Shown here piece by piece: positions 49,636 through 57,716 of a stretch of DNA of 64,000 nt. The stretch is taken from positions 248,001 to 312,000 of the forward strand of contig NZ_RHHQ01000017.1 in NCBI RefSeq assembly GCF_003710825.1, written 5' to 3'. Position 1 is the stretch's first letter. Each line of letters opens with the position of its first letter. The notes under the pieces are model-generated. The model had not been told where the DNA came from. It worked only from the letters and a program-made list of their open reading frames with translations, and searched no databases. The translations under genes were made by a program, and so were the position numbers. Source of the DNA: Brevibacillus fluminis. GTDB lineage: Bacteria; Bacillota; Bacilli; Brevibacillales; Brevibacillaceae.

Positions 49636-50052
49636 TTAACCTTGTGCCGCATCCATGTTCATGTAGTTAATGGCCCACAGATGGCCGTCCAAGTCCACGA
49701 AGCCCCAATGATACATGAACCCATGATCTTCAGGTTCAGCGTGCAATTTCCCGCCGAAGGAGAGCGCGGTATTCACGATTTCATCGACCTTTTCCCGGCT
49801 CTCGAAGGCCAATGCGATCGTCATCTGCGCATACTTGCTCGTATCGACGGATTCCTTCTCCGTGAGCGTATTAAAGAATGATTGATTGATCAGCATGACC
49901 TGCAGGTTGTCGCCGATCACGATGGCTACCGAATTCTCGTTCTCGGGGAATTGCGGGTTGAGCTCGAATCCGAGTCCGGTGAAGAACGCTTTAGATTGTT
50001 CTACGTTTTTTACAGGCAGGTTGAAGCTCGTGAATGCGGACGTTAATGCCAT
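49636..50052 (-). CDS. VOC-family (glyoxalase-like) protein
   Basis: 138 residues, ALTSAFTSFNLPVKNVEQSKAFF through FMYHWGFVDLDGHLWAINYM, paralogous to the gene at 46872 (same F-M-Y-x-W and D-G-H-L-W ending). ATG 50052 is chosen over TTG 50058 for spacing after AGAGGTG. It is convergent with the SRPBCC gene. Function unknown. Confidence 0.83.
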   Translation of the reverse strand: MALTSAFTSFNLPVKNVEQSKAFFTGLGFELNPQFPENENSVAIVIGDNLQVMLINQSFFNTLTEKESVDTSKYAQMTIALAFESREKVDEIVNTALSFGGKLHAEPEDHGFMYHWGFVDLDGHLWAINYMNMDAAQG

Positions 50053-50443
50053 TTTCAAAACACCTCTTCGTCAAATTAGTTTGTGTTCTTTTATGCCTTC
50101 GTTTATATAGACGACAGCCGATCCGGGAATTCATCGGTCTCATGGATTCGGAAGCGTAAATTTTGAAAAAAAACTTGGTATTGAGTTCGGATACCCGCCA
50201 TTTGCTTATTCTTATTGAGCAGGGATAAAGATTGAACCTCTCTAAAAAGGAATTCGTCTGAAAATATGACAATTAAAGGGTGGGTATCGAGTGACGGAAT
50301 GAGGGAACGGTATGGAATTAATGCAAAACGTACGATTAGTGAAGAGAACAGGAGAAATGTGAGCAAGGAGAATCTGGACTTTTACAAAGAAATCAACGCG
50401 GATCAATCGGATCCCACGCTTAAGTATTTGGATTCCGAGGAGG
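50053..50443. other. Intergenic region with decayed sequence
   Basis: About 390 bases. ORFs exist on both strands but have no ribosome site or family likeness, and the downstream end merges with a P450 fragment in another frame. I read it as decayed DNA rather than a gene. Confidence 0.45.
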
Positions 50444-50629
50444 TCGGCTGGGCCGCACATGTGTATCGGCTGGCATTTTGCAATGCAGGAGCTCAAGATT
50501 GTCATTGCTGTCCTTCTTCAACGGTACCATTTATCGGTTGTCCGCGATGCAAGAATCAGCCCGAATTTGATGATGCGTCCTGTTCACGGGATGCCCATGT
50601 GTATCGGTCAGCAGAACGGGTATCGGTGA
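50444..50629 (+). pseudogene. Cytochrome P450 C-terminal fragment
   Basis: One frame reads SAGPHMCIGWHFAMQELKIV, the heme-ligand loop of a P450 (Cys in PHMCIG followed by the A-x-x-E helix), then VLLQRYHLSV and LMMRPVHGMPM, the usual C-terminal strand. It stops at TGA 50627-50629. No start codon or upstream P450 domain is in frame; the phenylalanine that begins the F-x-x-G-x-x-x-C-x-G motif is not there. It is a remnant of a deleted gene. Confidence 0.62.
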
Positions 50630-50740
50630 GAGGCACAATAAATCAACTGATCGAATTTTGAGAACGGGCGAATTGGAAAGAGTCATACCGGTCATCACTC
50701 CATGGACAAACAGAATTAAATAGAGAAGGGAGATTACACC

Positions 50741-51298
50741 ATGTCGGATGAGATCACAGTGCACCCCGTCGCCTGGCCACCTGCCCCGATCAAGACCGAG
50801 CGGCTCGTGCTCCGCCAGTCCGAGGCACGGGACCGTGCGGCGCTGATCGATCTGTTCGCCTCACCAGAGGTGGGCACCTACGTCGGCGGCTCCCGACCGC
50901 GTGACGAGCTCGAGCGCGCACTGCCCGAAGTGCCCGGGCAGCGCTTCGGATTCTTCGTGGTCGTGCTCAACGGAACAACGATCGGCATGATCACGCTCGA
51001 TCGGCGCGACCCGGAGCGTAAGGGTCACATCCGTCCAGAGGGCGGGGAGCCCGAGCTCGGCTACTTGTTCCTGCCGCAGGCGTGGGGACGCGGGTACGCT
51101 ACCGAGGCGTGCGCAGCGGCGCTCAACTGGTTCGCCGACGCGCATCCCAGCGAGCCGGTGGTACTCTCCACCCAGACCGCCAACGAGGCCTCGATGCGCG
51201 TCGCGGCGAGGCTAGGGTTCACCGAGGTGGAGCGGTTCGAGGACTACGGCGCCGAACAGTGGCTCGGTGTATGGTACCCCGGCACGCCGTCCGATTGA
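50741..51298 (+). CDS. GNAT acetyltransferase, GC-rich, probably acquired
   Basis: 185-residue RimJ/RimL-like acetyltransferase: TERLVLRQSEARDRAALIDL at the N-terminus, ELGYLFLPQAWGRGYATEAC as acetyl-CoA loop (Q-x-x-G-x-G/A), and TANEASMRVAARLGFTEVER as motif B. Third codon positions are overwhelmingly G or C and the composition is far above the flanks, which looks like DNA from a high-GC actinobacterium. It follows GAAGGGAG. The substrate (an antibiotic, protein N-terminus or other amine) is unknown. Confidence 0.87.
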   Translation: MSDEITVHPVAWPPAPIKTERLVLRQSEARDRAALIDLFASPEVGTYVGGSRPRDELERALPEVPGQRFGFFVVVLNGTTIGMITLDRRDPERKGHIRPEGGEPELGYLFLPQAWGRGYATEACAAALNWFADAHPSEPVVLSTQTANEASMRVAARLGFTEVERFEDYGAEQWLGVWYPGTPSD

Positions 51299-51510
51299 GC
51301 TCATGCCCGACAGCGCGACGGCTCGCTTAGGACACTATCCAGCCGAACGTTCAAGTCGGGCAAACAATACGACATCGAGTCTAAAACTATTTTTAAATAC
51401 CTTGGCGATTAAATTGAACGGGATTCGTTGATAGCCCGAAGGCAAACGGCACCACTACCACTTTTTTGAAGGGAAACATGCGAATATGTCGCTAATTTTT
51501 CCAGCAAAGG
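51299..51510. other. Gap between GC-rich island and ABC-F promoter
   Basis: GC falls back to host level within about 60 bases after the acetyltransferase. No gene is seen. A short open stretch near 51350-51413 (ends FKYLGD) could be the tail of a lost gene. Confidence 0.35.
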
Positions 51511-51539
51511 TTGAAAATAACGAACCGGTATGATATCAT
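51511..51539 (+). promoter_or_regulatory. ABC-F gene promoter
   Basis: TTGAAA (51511-51516), exactly 17 bases, TATCAT (51534-51539). Transcription should start near 51546, about 245 bases before the coding start. Confidence 0.75.
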
Positions 51540-51545
51540 AGTTTT

Positions 51546-51767
51546 ACTTTTATTGACTGGAGTTGAAGAGGATGTAAGTTTTCTTGCTATGAAAAAAATA
51601 AAACAAAAAAGCGAACAGTTTCGCCTGTTTTATTATTTTTATGCAAGAAAGTTACAATCTCTTTTCACTCAAACCAAATCTCCTAATCCTGCTCCGTATG
51701 TTATGGGGTGGATTCGCTGTATTTATTTGAGCTGCAAGAAAGTAACTTTCTTGCGGCTTTTCTATTT
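51546..51767 (+). promoter_or_regulatory. Translation-responsive attenuator leader
   Basis: A terminator, GCTGCAAGAAAG / CTTTCTTGCGGC (51731-51742, 51746-51757) then TTTTCTATTT, lies before the ABC-F gene. Upstream GCAAGAAAGTTAC (51643-51655) is the exact 13-base complement of 51742-51754 and can form an antiterminator. Leader ORFs: a start-stop ATGTAA (51572-51577) 9 bases after GGAG, and a 29-codon ORF 51641-51730 whose start codon begins at the antiterminator arm and which ends just before the terminator stem. A hairpin GCGAA/TTCGC (51611-51624) lies between. Confidence 0.78.
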
Positions 51768-51789
51768 ATCAGCGAGGGGGAATCTTTTT

Positions 51790-53268
51790 ATGGCATTGCT
51801 ACAAGTTACGAATTTGACGTTTGCCTACGATGGCAGTTTTGATAACATTTTTGAGAACGTCAGCTTTCAGATCGATACCGATTGGCGATTAGGCTTCACC
51901 GGCCGCAATGGTCGAGGTAAAACCACGTTTCTCAACCTGCTGCTCGGCAAATACGAATACAGCGGCACGATTTCGGCGCCCGTCCGTTTTGAATATTTTC
52001 CGTTCCACGTCGAAAACAAGGAAAAGCAAACGTTGACGGTGATCAATGATATCCTTCCAGACGGTCAAGAATGGGAAATTTTGCGTGAGCTTTCCTTGCT
52101 ACAGGTATCTGAGGATGTACTTGAACGTCCCTTTTCATCCTTGTCCAACGGTGAGCAGACGAAAGTGATGCTGGCAGCATTATTTCTGAAGGAAAACCAT
52201 TTCCTGTTGATCGATGAGCCGACCAACCATCTAGACATGCACGCGCGAAAGCTGGTCAGCGATTACCTCAAAACGAAAAAAGGCTTTATTTTGGTATCAC
52301 ATGACAGAGTTTTCCTCGACAACTGCGTCGACCACATCCTGTCGATCAACAAGACGAACATCGAGATCCAAAAGGGCAACTTTTCCGATTGGTGGGAAAA
52401 TAAAACACGGCAGGATCACTATGAGCTTGCCGAAAATGAAAAACTGAAAAAAGACATCAAGCGATTGGAGGAAGCTGCGAAGCGGACAAACAACTGGTCG
52501 CACGAAGTGGAAAAAACCAAAAATGGCACGCGGAACTCTGGTTCCAAGGTCGATAAAGGCTATATCGGCCACAAGGCTGCAAAAATGATGAAGCGGTCGA
52601 AGTCGATGGAACAACGGCAGCATTCCGCCGCTGAGGAAAAATCCAGGCTTCTGAAAAACGTCGAAAGCCATGAAAGCTTAAAGATTACACCGCTTTCGTA
52701 CCATAAAAGCCGCTTGGTGGAACTTGAGAACGTATCGATTCAATATGGAGACAAGACGGTTTGCTCCGATCTGAGCTTTACGATCGGCCAAGGTGAGCGG
52801 ATCGCCCTTTCAGGGAAAAACGGCTCAGGAAAATCAAGCATCCTCAAACTGATTTGCGGAGAGGAAATCCCTAATACAGGGACATTGAGGAAGGGAAGCC
52901 AGCTTTCCATCTCGTATGTTTCGCAGGACACCTCGCATCTACACGGTACCGTCACAGACTATGCCAGAAACAACGGGTTGGACGAAAGTCTCTTCAAAGC
53001 GATTTTGCGCAAGCTTGATTTTTCCAGGGTTCAATTCGAGAAAGATATCTCATCGTTCAGCGGCGGTCAAAAGAAGAAAGTGCTGATCGCAAAAAGCCTT
53101 TGTGAAAAAGCCCATTTGTATATTTGGGATGAACCGCTGAACTTTATCGACATTATTTCGCGTATGCAAATTGAAGAGCTGCTGCTGGAATACGCACCAA
53201 CGATTTTGTTTGTGGAGCACGACCGCGCATTTTGTGAGAACATCGCCACTAAGATCATCAAACTGTAA
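51790..53268 (+). CDS. ABC-F ribosomal protection protein, Lsa/Vga-like
   Basis: 492-residue cytoplasmic ATPase with two ABC domains and no membrane part. First Walker A GRNGRGKT at 38-45, signature FSSLSNGEQTK, Walker B FLLIDEPTNHLD; second Walker A GKNGSGKS, signature SSFSGGQKKK, Walker B LYIWDEPLNFID. The interdomain linker (Lys/Glu-rich, about 200-295) is the length seen in antibiotic-resistance ABC-F proteins of the Lsa/Vga/VmlR groups, which free lincosamides, streptogramin A or pleuromutilins from the ribosome. ATG 51790 is preceded by GAGGGGG. Its attenuator supports drug-inducible expression. Confidence 0.88.
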   Translation: MALLQVTNLTFAYDGSFDNIFENVSFQIDTDWRLGFTGRNGRGKTTFLNLLLGKYEYSGTISAPVRFEYFPFHVENKEKQTLTVINDILPDGQEWEILRELSLLQVSEDVLERPFSSLSNGEQTKVMLAALFLKENHFLLIDEPTNHLDMHARKLVSDYLKTKKGFILVSHDRVFLDNCVDHILSINKTNIEIQKGNFSDWWENKTRQDHYELAENEKLKKDIKRLEEAAKRTNNWSHEVEKTKNGTRNSGSKVDKGYIGHKAAKMMKRSKSMEQRQHSAAEEKSRLLKNVESHESLKITPLSYHKSRLVELENVSIQYGDKTVCSDLSFTIGQGERIALSGKNGSGKSSILKLICGEEIPNTGTLRKGSQLSISYVSQDTSHLHGTVTDYARNNGLDESLFKAILRKLDFSRVQFEKDISSFSGGQKKKVLIAKSLCEKAHLYIWDEPLNFIDIISRMQIEELLLEYAPTILFVEHDRAFCENIATKIIKL

Positions 53269-53270
53269 AC

Positions 53271-53312
53271 GAAAGGGCTTCCCGGTTATACAACCTGGGG
53301 AAGCCCTTTCTA
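53271..53312 (+). terminator. Rho-independent terminator
   Basis: GAAAGGGCTTCCC (53271-53283) pairs with GGGAAGCCCTTTC (53298-53310) perfectly; weak T tract. Confidence 0.85.
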
Positions 53313-53409
53313 ATTCGTATGGGATTGGGTAAACGTGGGAATGCTTTAACCAAGTTTAGTCCTTTATCGCGCAATCGATGATCCCAGGCAAGCGGGAGTT
53401 GACAACAAG

Positions 53410-54858
53410 ATGGAGCAGTCGTTTCAGCGATGGGTTTCCAACACGGCAGATTTGAAAATCGATCATATTGAAACAGATGGCGGTGTCATCCGCCTCTACT
53501 ATTTAAGCACGATGACGGATCAAAAAGTCATCTATCAATATCTCATCCCGCGCCTGCAGGGGATGAATGTATCGACGATCACAATGCTCGAAATCGAGCG
53601 CGAAATTGGCGTATCAGAACAACAGCGGATTTTCGATGAAAACCAGATCATCGAAAGTTTACTGAGCGGCGGCGCCTACATCCATCTGGAACAAGCGGAG
53701 TACGGTATTTACTTTCCAGTCAAAGACACCGCATCGCGTCAAGTCAGCCCGCCTGAGAATGAGACAAATATTCTAGGGCCGCAAAATTCATTTGTGGAGT
53801 CGCTGGAAATCAACCTCGCGTTGATTCGCAAATATATTCGATCACCGCGATTGTTCCATGAACATATGATCGTCGGCGAAACCGCGCCCAATGATATCGC
53901 GCTGGTGTATATGGACGGCATAACCGATGAGGAAAATGTGCAAACAGTCCGACAACGCATCAACAATCTCATGGTCGATAGCGTTATCGATGCGAGCATG
54001 CTGGTCCAATACATCAAGGACAAAGAGTATTGCGTATTTCCGCAGCTGGTCCTCACAGAGAGGCCGGATCGAACCGTTGCGGGCCTTCTTCAAGGGCAAG
54101 TGGTCGTATTCGTACAAGGAAGTCCATTAGCTATACTCGGTCCAGTTACGTTCATCCAATTATTCCAGGCGACAGAGGATTCCTATTTTCGTTGGAGCAT
54201 TTCCACATTTTTGCGTCTCTTGCGCTTCTTGGCGATGTTTCTCGCCTTGCTGCTGACACCTGCATATGTAGCGGCGCTAACCTATCATTATGAAATCATT
54301 CCGGCCGATCTGTTGATCTCGCTTGCTCAATCCCGTTCGAGAGTACCGTTTCCACCCTTATTCGAAGCGATCATGCTGGAGGGAATCATTGAGCTTTTGC
54401 GTGAAGCCGGCGCCCGGTTGCCGACCAAAATTGGGCAAACGATCGGTATCGTAGGCGGTATCGTGATCGGGCAAGCCATCGTGCAAGCAGGGTTCACCAG
54501 CAACATTTTGATTATCATCGTCGCTTTGGGGGCTCTGTCATCATTCAGTTCGCCCAACTATATTTTAGGTGCAGTTATCCGCGTGCTTCGCTTTCCGATC
54601 ATTTTGCTCGCTGGGCTATGGGGCGGATTCGGAATCGCGGTAGGAATATGTTTTTTGCTCACACATCTGCTGCGCCAAACAAGCTTGGGGCGCCCGTATC
54701 TTCACCCGGTATATCCGTTGCGCTTTGCGGACCTAAAAGACAGCTTCATTCGGGCACCGATTCAATTTTTTGGCATGCGTCCGCAACTCTATCGACCAAA
54801 GGATGACTACCGCTTCAGCCCGAGAAAAGCCAAACAGCTGGATGACATTGACGAGTAG
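53410..54858 (+). CDS. Spore germinant receptor A subunit (GerA family)
   Basis: 482-residue inner-membrane protein of dormant spores. The large N-terminal hydrophilic part (1-240; DITDEENVQTVRQRINNL type stretches) precedes about five membrane helices and a C-terminal hydrophilic tail. FVQGSPLAILGPVTFIQLFQ and PLFEAIMLEGIIELLREAGA are GerA hallmarks. With the next two genes it forms an A-B-C nutrient receptor, like GerA, GerB or GerK of Bacillus. Ligand unknown. Start behind CGGGAG. I saw no convincing SigG promoter. Confidence 0.94.
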   Translation: MEQSFQRWVSNTADLKIDHIETDGGVIRLYYLSTMTDQKVIYQYLIPRLQGMNVSTITMLEIEREIGVSEQQRIFDENQIIESLLSGGAYIHLEQAEYGIYFPVKDTASRQVSPPENETNILGPQNSFVESLEINLALIRKYIRSPRLFHEHMIVGETAPNDIALVYMDGITDEENVQTVRQRINNLMVDSVIDASMLVQYIKDKEYCVFPQLVLTERPDRTVAGLLQGQVVVFVQGSPLAILGPVTFIQLFQATEDSYFRWSISTFLRLLRFLAMFLALLLTPAYVAALTYHYEIIPADLLISLAQSRSRVPFPPLFEAIMLEGIIELLREAGARLPTKIGQTIGIVGGIVIGQAIVQAGFTSNILIIIVALGALSSFSSPNYILGAVIRVLRFPIILLAGLWGGFGIAVGICFLLTHLLRQTSLGRPYLHPVYPLRFADLKDSFIRAPIQFFGMRPQLYRPKDDYRFSPRKAKQLDDIDE

Positions 54859-54868
54859 GGGAGAGCTT

Positions 54869-55999
54869 ATGGAGATTAATGTCTATCCCAAGAAGTCCAA
54901 TCAATTACCCTCTTATTTGCTGGCAATTTTGGTTCACTCGAACCAGGTCGGCATGGGTGTTCTCGGCTTTCAGCGGTTTGTGGCAAAAGAGGCCGGACAT
55001 GATGCGTGGATTTCGCTGATTGTCGCCGGGATCGCTGCTCATCTCATCATGTGGATCATCATGCGTACGTTGTCACTCTACCCTTCCTCCGATTTGTATG
55101 GGATCAATTGCGACGTGTTCGGAACGTGGATTGGAAATGTGCTGAATTTGCTCTACATGACGTATTTCACCATGATTACGATGGCAATCTTGCGCTCCTA
55201 CATTGAAGTGCTCCAAACGTGGATGTTCCCGAAAGTGTCGACGTGGTCGTTTGCTTTGGTCATTTTGGGACTCGCCTTGTATACGATTTTCGGGGGAATT
55301 CGCATTATTACAGGCTTCACATTCATCAGCCTGGTCTTCACCGTGTGGGTAATCCTCGATATGTATTTTCCGCTGCAATATGCGAGATGGTCCTATCTGT
55401 ATCCTGTTCTGGAAGCCAAATTACCGCAAATCCTCAATGGTTCCATCGCAATGTCGTTCACAATGGTAGGCTTCGAGATTTCCTATGTTCTTTATCCCTT
55501 TTTGCGTGAGAAACAGCGCGCTTCCGTATCTGCGCAACTTGGCATGCTCTATACCAATTTGATCTATTTATGCATTATGATCGTCACACTCACGTTTTTC
55601 AGCAAAAAGCAGTTGATGCAAGCTGTTTGGCCGACCCTCAACTTGCAGCAGATGGTCTACATGCCATTTCTCGAACGGTTCGAATATATCATCATTCCTA
55701 TTTGGCTATTGATTATTTTACCGAACATCATGCTGTACACATGGTGTGTTTCACGCGGGTTCAAAAGAATGTTCAATTGGCCAGCCAAAAAAACCACGAC
55801 TCTCGTTTTGGTGACGATTTTCATTGCTAGCCAATTTTTCTTGACACGCACGCATATCAACGCGATGGTCGATTTCGCTTCCAGAGTCGGGCTGTATGTG
55901 GTTTTCGCATACCCGCCATTCTTGTACGTCATGGCGTCGCTCAAAGCGATGTGGCGTAAAAAGAGGAGTGGAGGGCACGAGCATGAGAGTAGTACATAA
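54869..55999 (+). CDS. Spore germinant receptor B subunit (permease-like)
   Basis: 376-residue membrane protein with ten helices, the APC-type GerB subunit thought to bind the nutrient germinant. Opening QLPSYLLAILVHSNQVGMGV, then ALYTIFGGIRIITGFTFISL and SMTMVGFEISYVLYPFL-like segments match. ATG 54869 follows AGGGGAGAG; longer in-frame starts overlap the A-subunit gene. It overlaps the C-subunit gene by 17 bases. Confidence 0.93.
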   Translation: MEINVYPKKSNQLPSYLLAILVHSNQVGMGVLGFQRFVAKEAGHDAWISLIVAGIAAHLIMWIIMRTLSLYPSSDLYGINCDVFGTWIGNVLNLLYMTYFTMITMAILRSYIEVLQTWMFPKVSTWSFALVILGLALYTIFGGIRIITGFTFISLVFTVWVILDMYFPLQYARWSYLYPVLEAKLPQILNGSIAMSFTMVGFEISYVLYPFLREKQRASVSAQLGMLYTNLIYLCIMIVTLTFFSKKQLMQAVWPTLNLQQMVYMPFLERFEYIIIPIWLLIILPNIMLYTWCVSRGFKRMFNWPAKKTTTLVLVTIFIASQFFLTRTHINAMVDFASRVGLYVVFAYPPFLYVMASLKAMWRKKRSGGHEHESST

Positions 56000-57137
56000 A
56001 ATCTTGATGAAAAAAAGAGGCGTGTGCATTTTCATAACGTGTGTTCTTGCATTGCTTTGCGGCTGCGAACCTTCTCATGTGTTGGATGAAACAGGACTCA
56101 TCACCGTGATCGGTTTTGACCAACTGGACAAAGGGTTATACCGCGGCACTGCATCTATTCCAGTCGTGAACACCTTGGCGAAACAAAAAGTCCAGGTGGT
56201 TTCGGGCACAGGGATCACATTGCGGGGCATCGTCAACGAGATGGATTTGCAATTGGACCGTAAGCCGAGGCTTGGCCAGCTGCGCGTAATCTTGTACGGA
56301 GAGGAGATGGCAAAAAACGGTTTGATCTCATTTGTCCAGGCGCTGGATCGGACAGAAGTTGGCAGTCGGCCTTACTTGGCAGTGGTGGATGGGAAGGGCT
56401 ATGACTTTATCAACGCATCGTTTCCTGAACAAGGAAACATCGGAATGTACTTGTATTACACCATCTTCAAAAATGTACGCGGGGAGCAGCTCCCTTCTCC
56501 CACGCTGCATGAATTTCTCCGCGCCTACTATAGCGAAGGCAGCGATCCTTATCTGCCTTTTATCGTCCGGAAAGGCGACGACATCAGAGTCAAAGGGCTT
56601 GCACTTTTTCGAAACGATCGGTATGTGGACTGGGTTAAACCGCAGCAGACGTTCTACATCAAGCTGATCCGCGACCAATTTAGGACAGGGCTGTTCCAGA
56701 CGTCCATCCCCAAAATCGGTGGAGAAAAAGGAAAGAAAGAGCAGGGGAATCAAAAATTGAAGGAAATCCCAATCGTGCTTGACACGCTCTCCAGCAAGAC
56801 GGAAACCAAGCTGATCTCGGCGAATCCACCCGTTTTTCGAGTGACCATCAAGATCCGTACACGCTTGGCAGAGATTGATCAAAAGCTTAATTTGGAAAAC
56901 CAGCAAGTGCTTGACCAGATCACGCAGGAAATTTCGAAGAAGATGGTCCATGAAATCGGTGACCTCATCTCGTTCTTGCAAAAAAGGGATGTGGATCCGA
57001 TCGGCTTCGGCGAGCAGTACCGCGCACAGGTTCGCTCGGAAGACTTGACCAAGGACGAGTGGCGCAAGAGGTACAAGCAGGCCAAAATCAACATCGATCT
57101 AAAAATGGACATCATCCGCTCCAGCATCACCAACTGA
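55983..57137 (+). CDS. Spore germinant receptor C subunit lipoprotein
   Basis: 384-residue Ger(x)C lipoprotein. A hydrophobic signal ends in LCGC with lipidated C28. Family blocks: ETGLITVIGFDQ, TGITLRGIVNEMDLQLDRKP, QLRVILYGEEMAKNGL, and a C-terminal KWRKRYKQAKINIDLKM-like region (DEWRKRYKQAKINIDLKMDI). It is anchored on the outer face of the inner spore membrane with A and B. ATG 55983 follows GGAGG; it ends the operon. Confidence 0.93.
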   Translation: MRVVHKILMKKRGVCIFITCVLALLCGCEPSHVLDETGLITVIGFDQLDKGLYRGTASIPVVNTLAKQKVQVVSGTGITLRGIVNEMDLQLDRKPRLGQLRVILYGEEMAKNGLISFVQALDRTEVGSRPYLAVVDGKGYDFINASFPEQGNIGMYLYYTIFKNVRGEQLPSPTLHEFLRAYYSEGSDPYLPFIVRKGDDIRVKGLALFRNDRYVDWVKPQQTFYIKLIRDQFRTGLFQTSIPKIGGEKGKKEQGNQKLKEIPIVLDTLSSKTETKLISANPPVFRVTIKIRTRLAEIDQKLNLENQQVLDQITQEISKKMVHEIGDLISFLQKRDVDPIGFGEQYRAQVRSEDLTKDEWRKRYKQAKINIDLKMDIIRSSITN

Positions 57138-57176
57138 AGGGGGGCACTTTTGGATGGCAATGCTTTTCATTCGCTC

Positions 57177-57389
57177 TTGACTTCATTGCTGTGATTCGGT
57201 TATATTCATCATATTCCCATCTGAGGAGGAATTTTGATGTCGGTGATCGTTCTTAACTAGTCAATTCCATAGTGAGGCTTACAACGAACCGCTTGGCCAA
57301 CTGTGTTCTATGAGCACCGTTTATTTGGTTATGGGTTATTTGAAGCCTTGGAATTAGTTAAGAACAACGGATATCATACAATGCCTTAG
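57177..57389 (+). pseudogene. Promoter and broken ORF of unknown gene
   Basis: TTGACT (57177-57182), 18-base spacer, TATATT (57201-57206), and a strong GAGGAGGA (57223-57230) lead to ATG 57237, but the frame meets TAG after seven codons (MSVIVLN), then TAG and TGA again. The same frame then runs FYEHRLFGYGLFEALELVKN and ends at TAG 57387-57389, which looks like real protein sequence. I cannot name the family. It seems to be a decayed gene that kept its expression signals. Confidence 0.45.
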
Positions 57390-57419
57390 GTGACATATAC
57401 CTATCATTGCGCCCAAAAT

Positions 57420-57446
57420 CCGTGCTGTGTTCAGCGCGGTTTTTTT
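57420..57446 (+). terminator. Rho-independent terminator
   Basis: CCGTGCTG (57420-57427) pairs with CAGCGCGG (one G-T), then seven T residues, after the broken ORF. Confidence 0.85.
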
Positions 57447-57600
57447 ATGGCCGAAAAGCGTTTTTTAGGCGCGTTTCAAGCCATGAGACGGCAAAGGACT
57501 TTCCGAAAAAGGAATGGTTTTTGTATGGGGCTTTTTTAGGTATCGCAAAAGCGCAAGCCTGTCGATCATATCGCAGGTGCTGCGTTGTATGCGCACGAAT

Positions 57601-57624
57601 GACAGGTTTTTTTGGCAACCTGTC
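57601..57624. other. GACAGGTT hairpin
   Basis: GACAGGTT and AACCTGTC form a perfect 8-bp stem over an 8-base T-rich loop. There is no T tract after it. It sits 10 bases before the stronger terminator hairpin; together with the one at 57420 this region has three stem-loops but no gene I can support. Confidence 0.55.
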
Positions 57625-57633
57625 GGTATACGA

Positions 57634-57674
57634 GGGCGGAGAATGACGAACGTTCATTCTCCGCCCTTTTTTTT
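57634..57674. terminator. Strong terminator before the mutS2-like gene
   Basis: GGGCGGAGAATGA (57634-57646) pairs perfectly with TCATTCTCCGCCC (57654-57666), followed by eight T residues. Only about 40 bases separate it from the next start codon, so either the next gene is read through it, making it a regulated leader terminator, or that gene's promoter is hidden within it. Confidence 0.88.
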
Positions 57675-57716
57675 GTGCAAAATCTGCCATAACCAAAAAA
57701 GGAGCGAACCAAACAC

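Noticed and set aside
50266..50661. 131-codon ORF
   Set aside because: No ribosome site or family likeness; a different frame over its second half encodes the P450 heme loop, which is far more protein-like.
57407..57646. 79-codon ORF before the mutS2-like gene
   Set aside because: It starts in a terminator, ends in another hairpin and reads like random basic/aromatic sequence.
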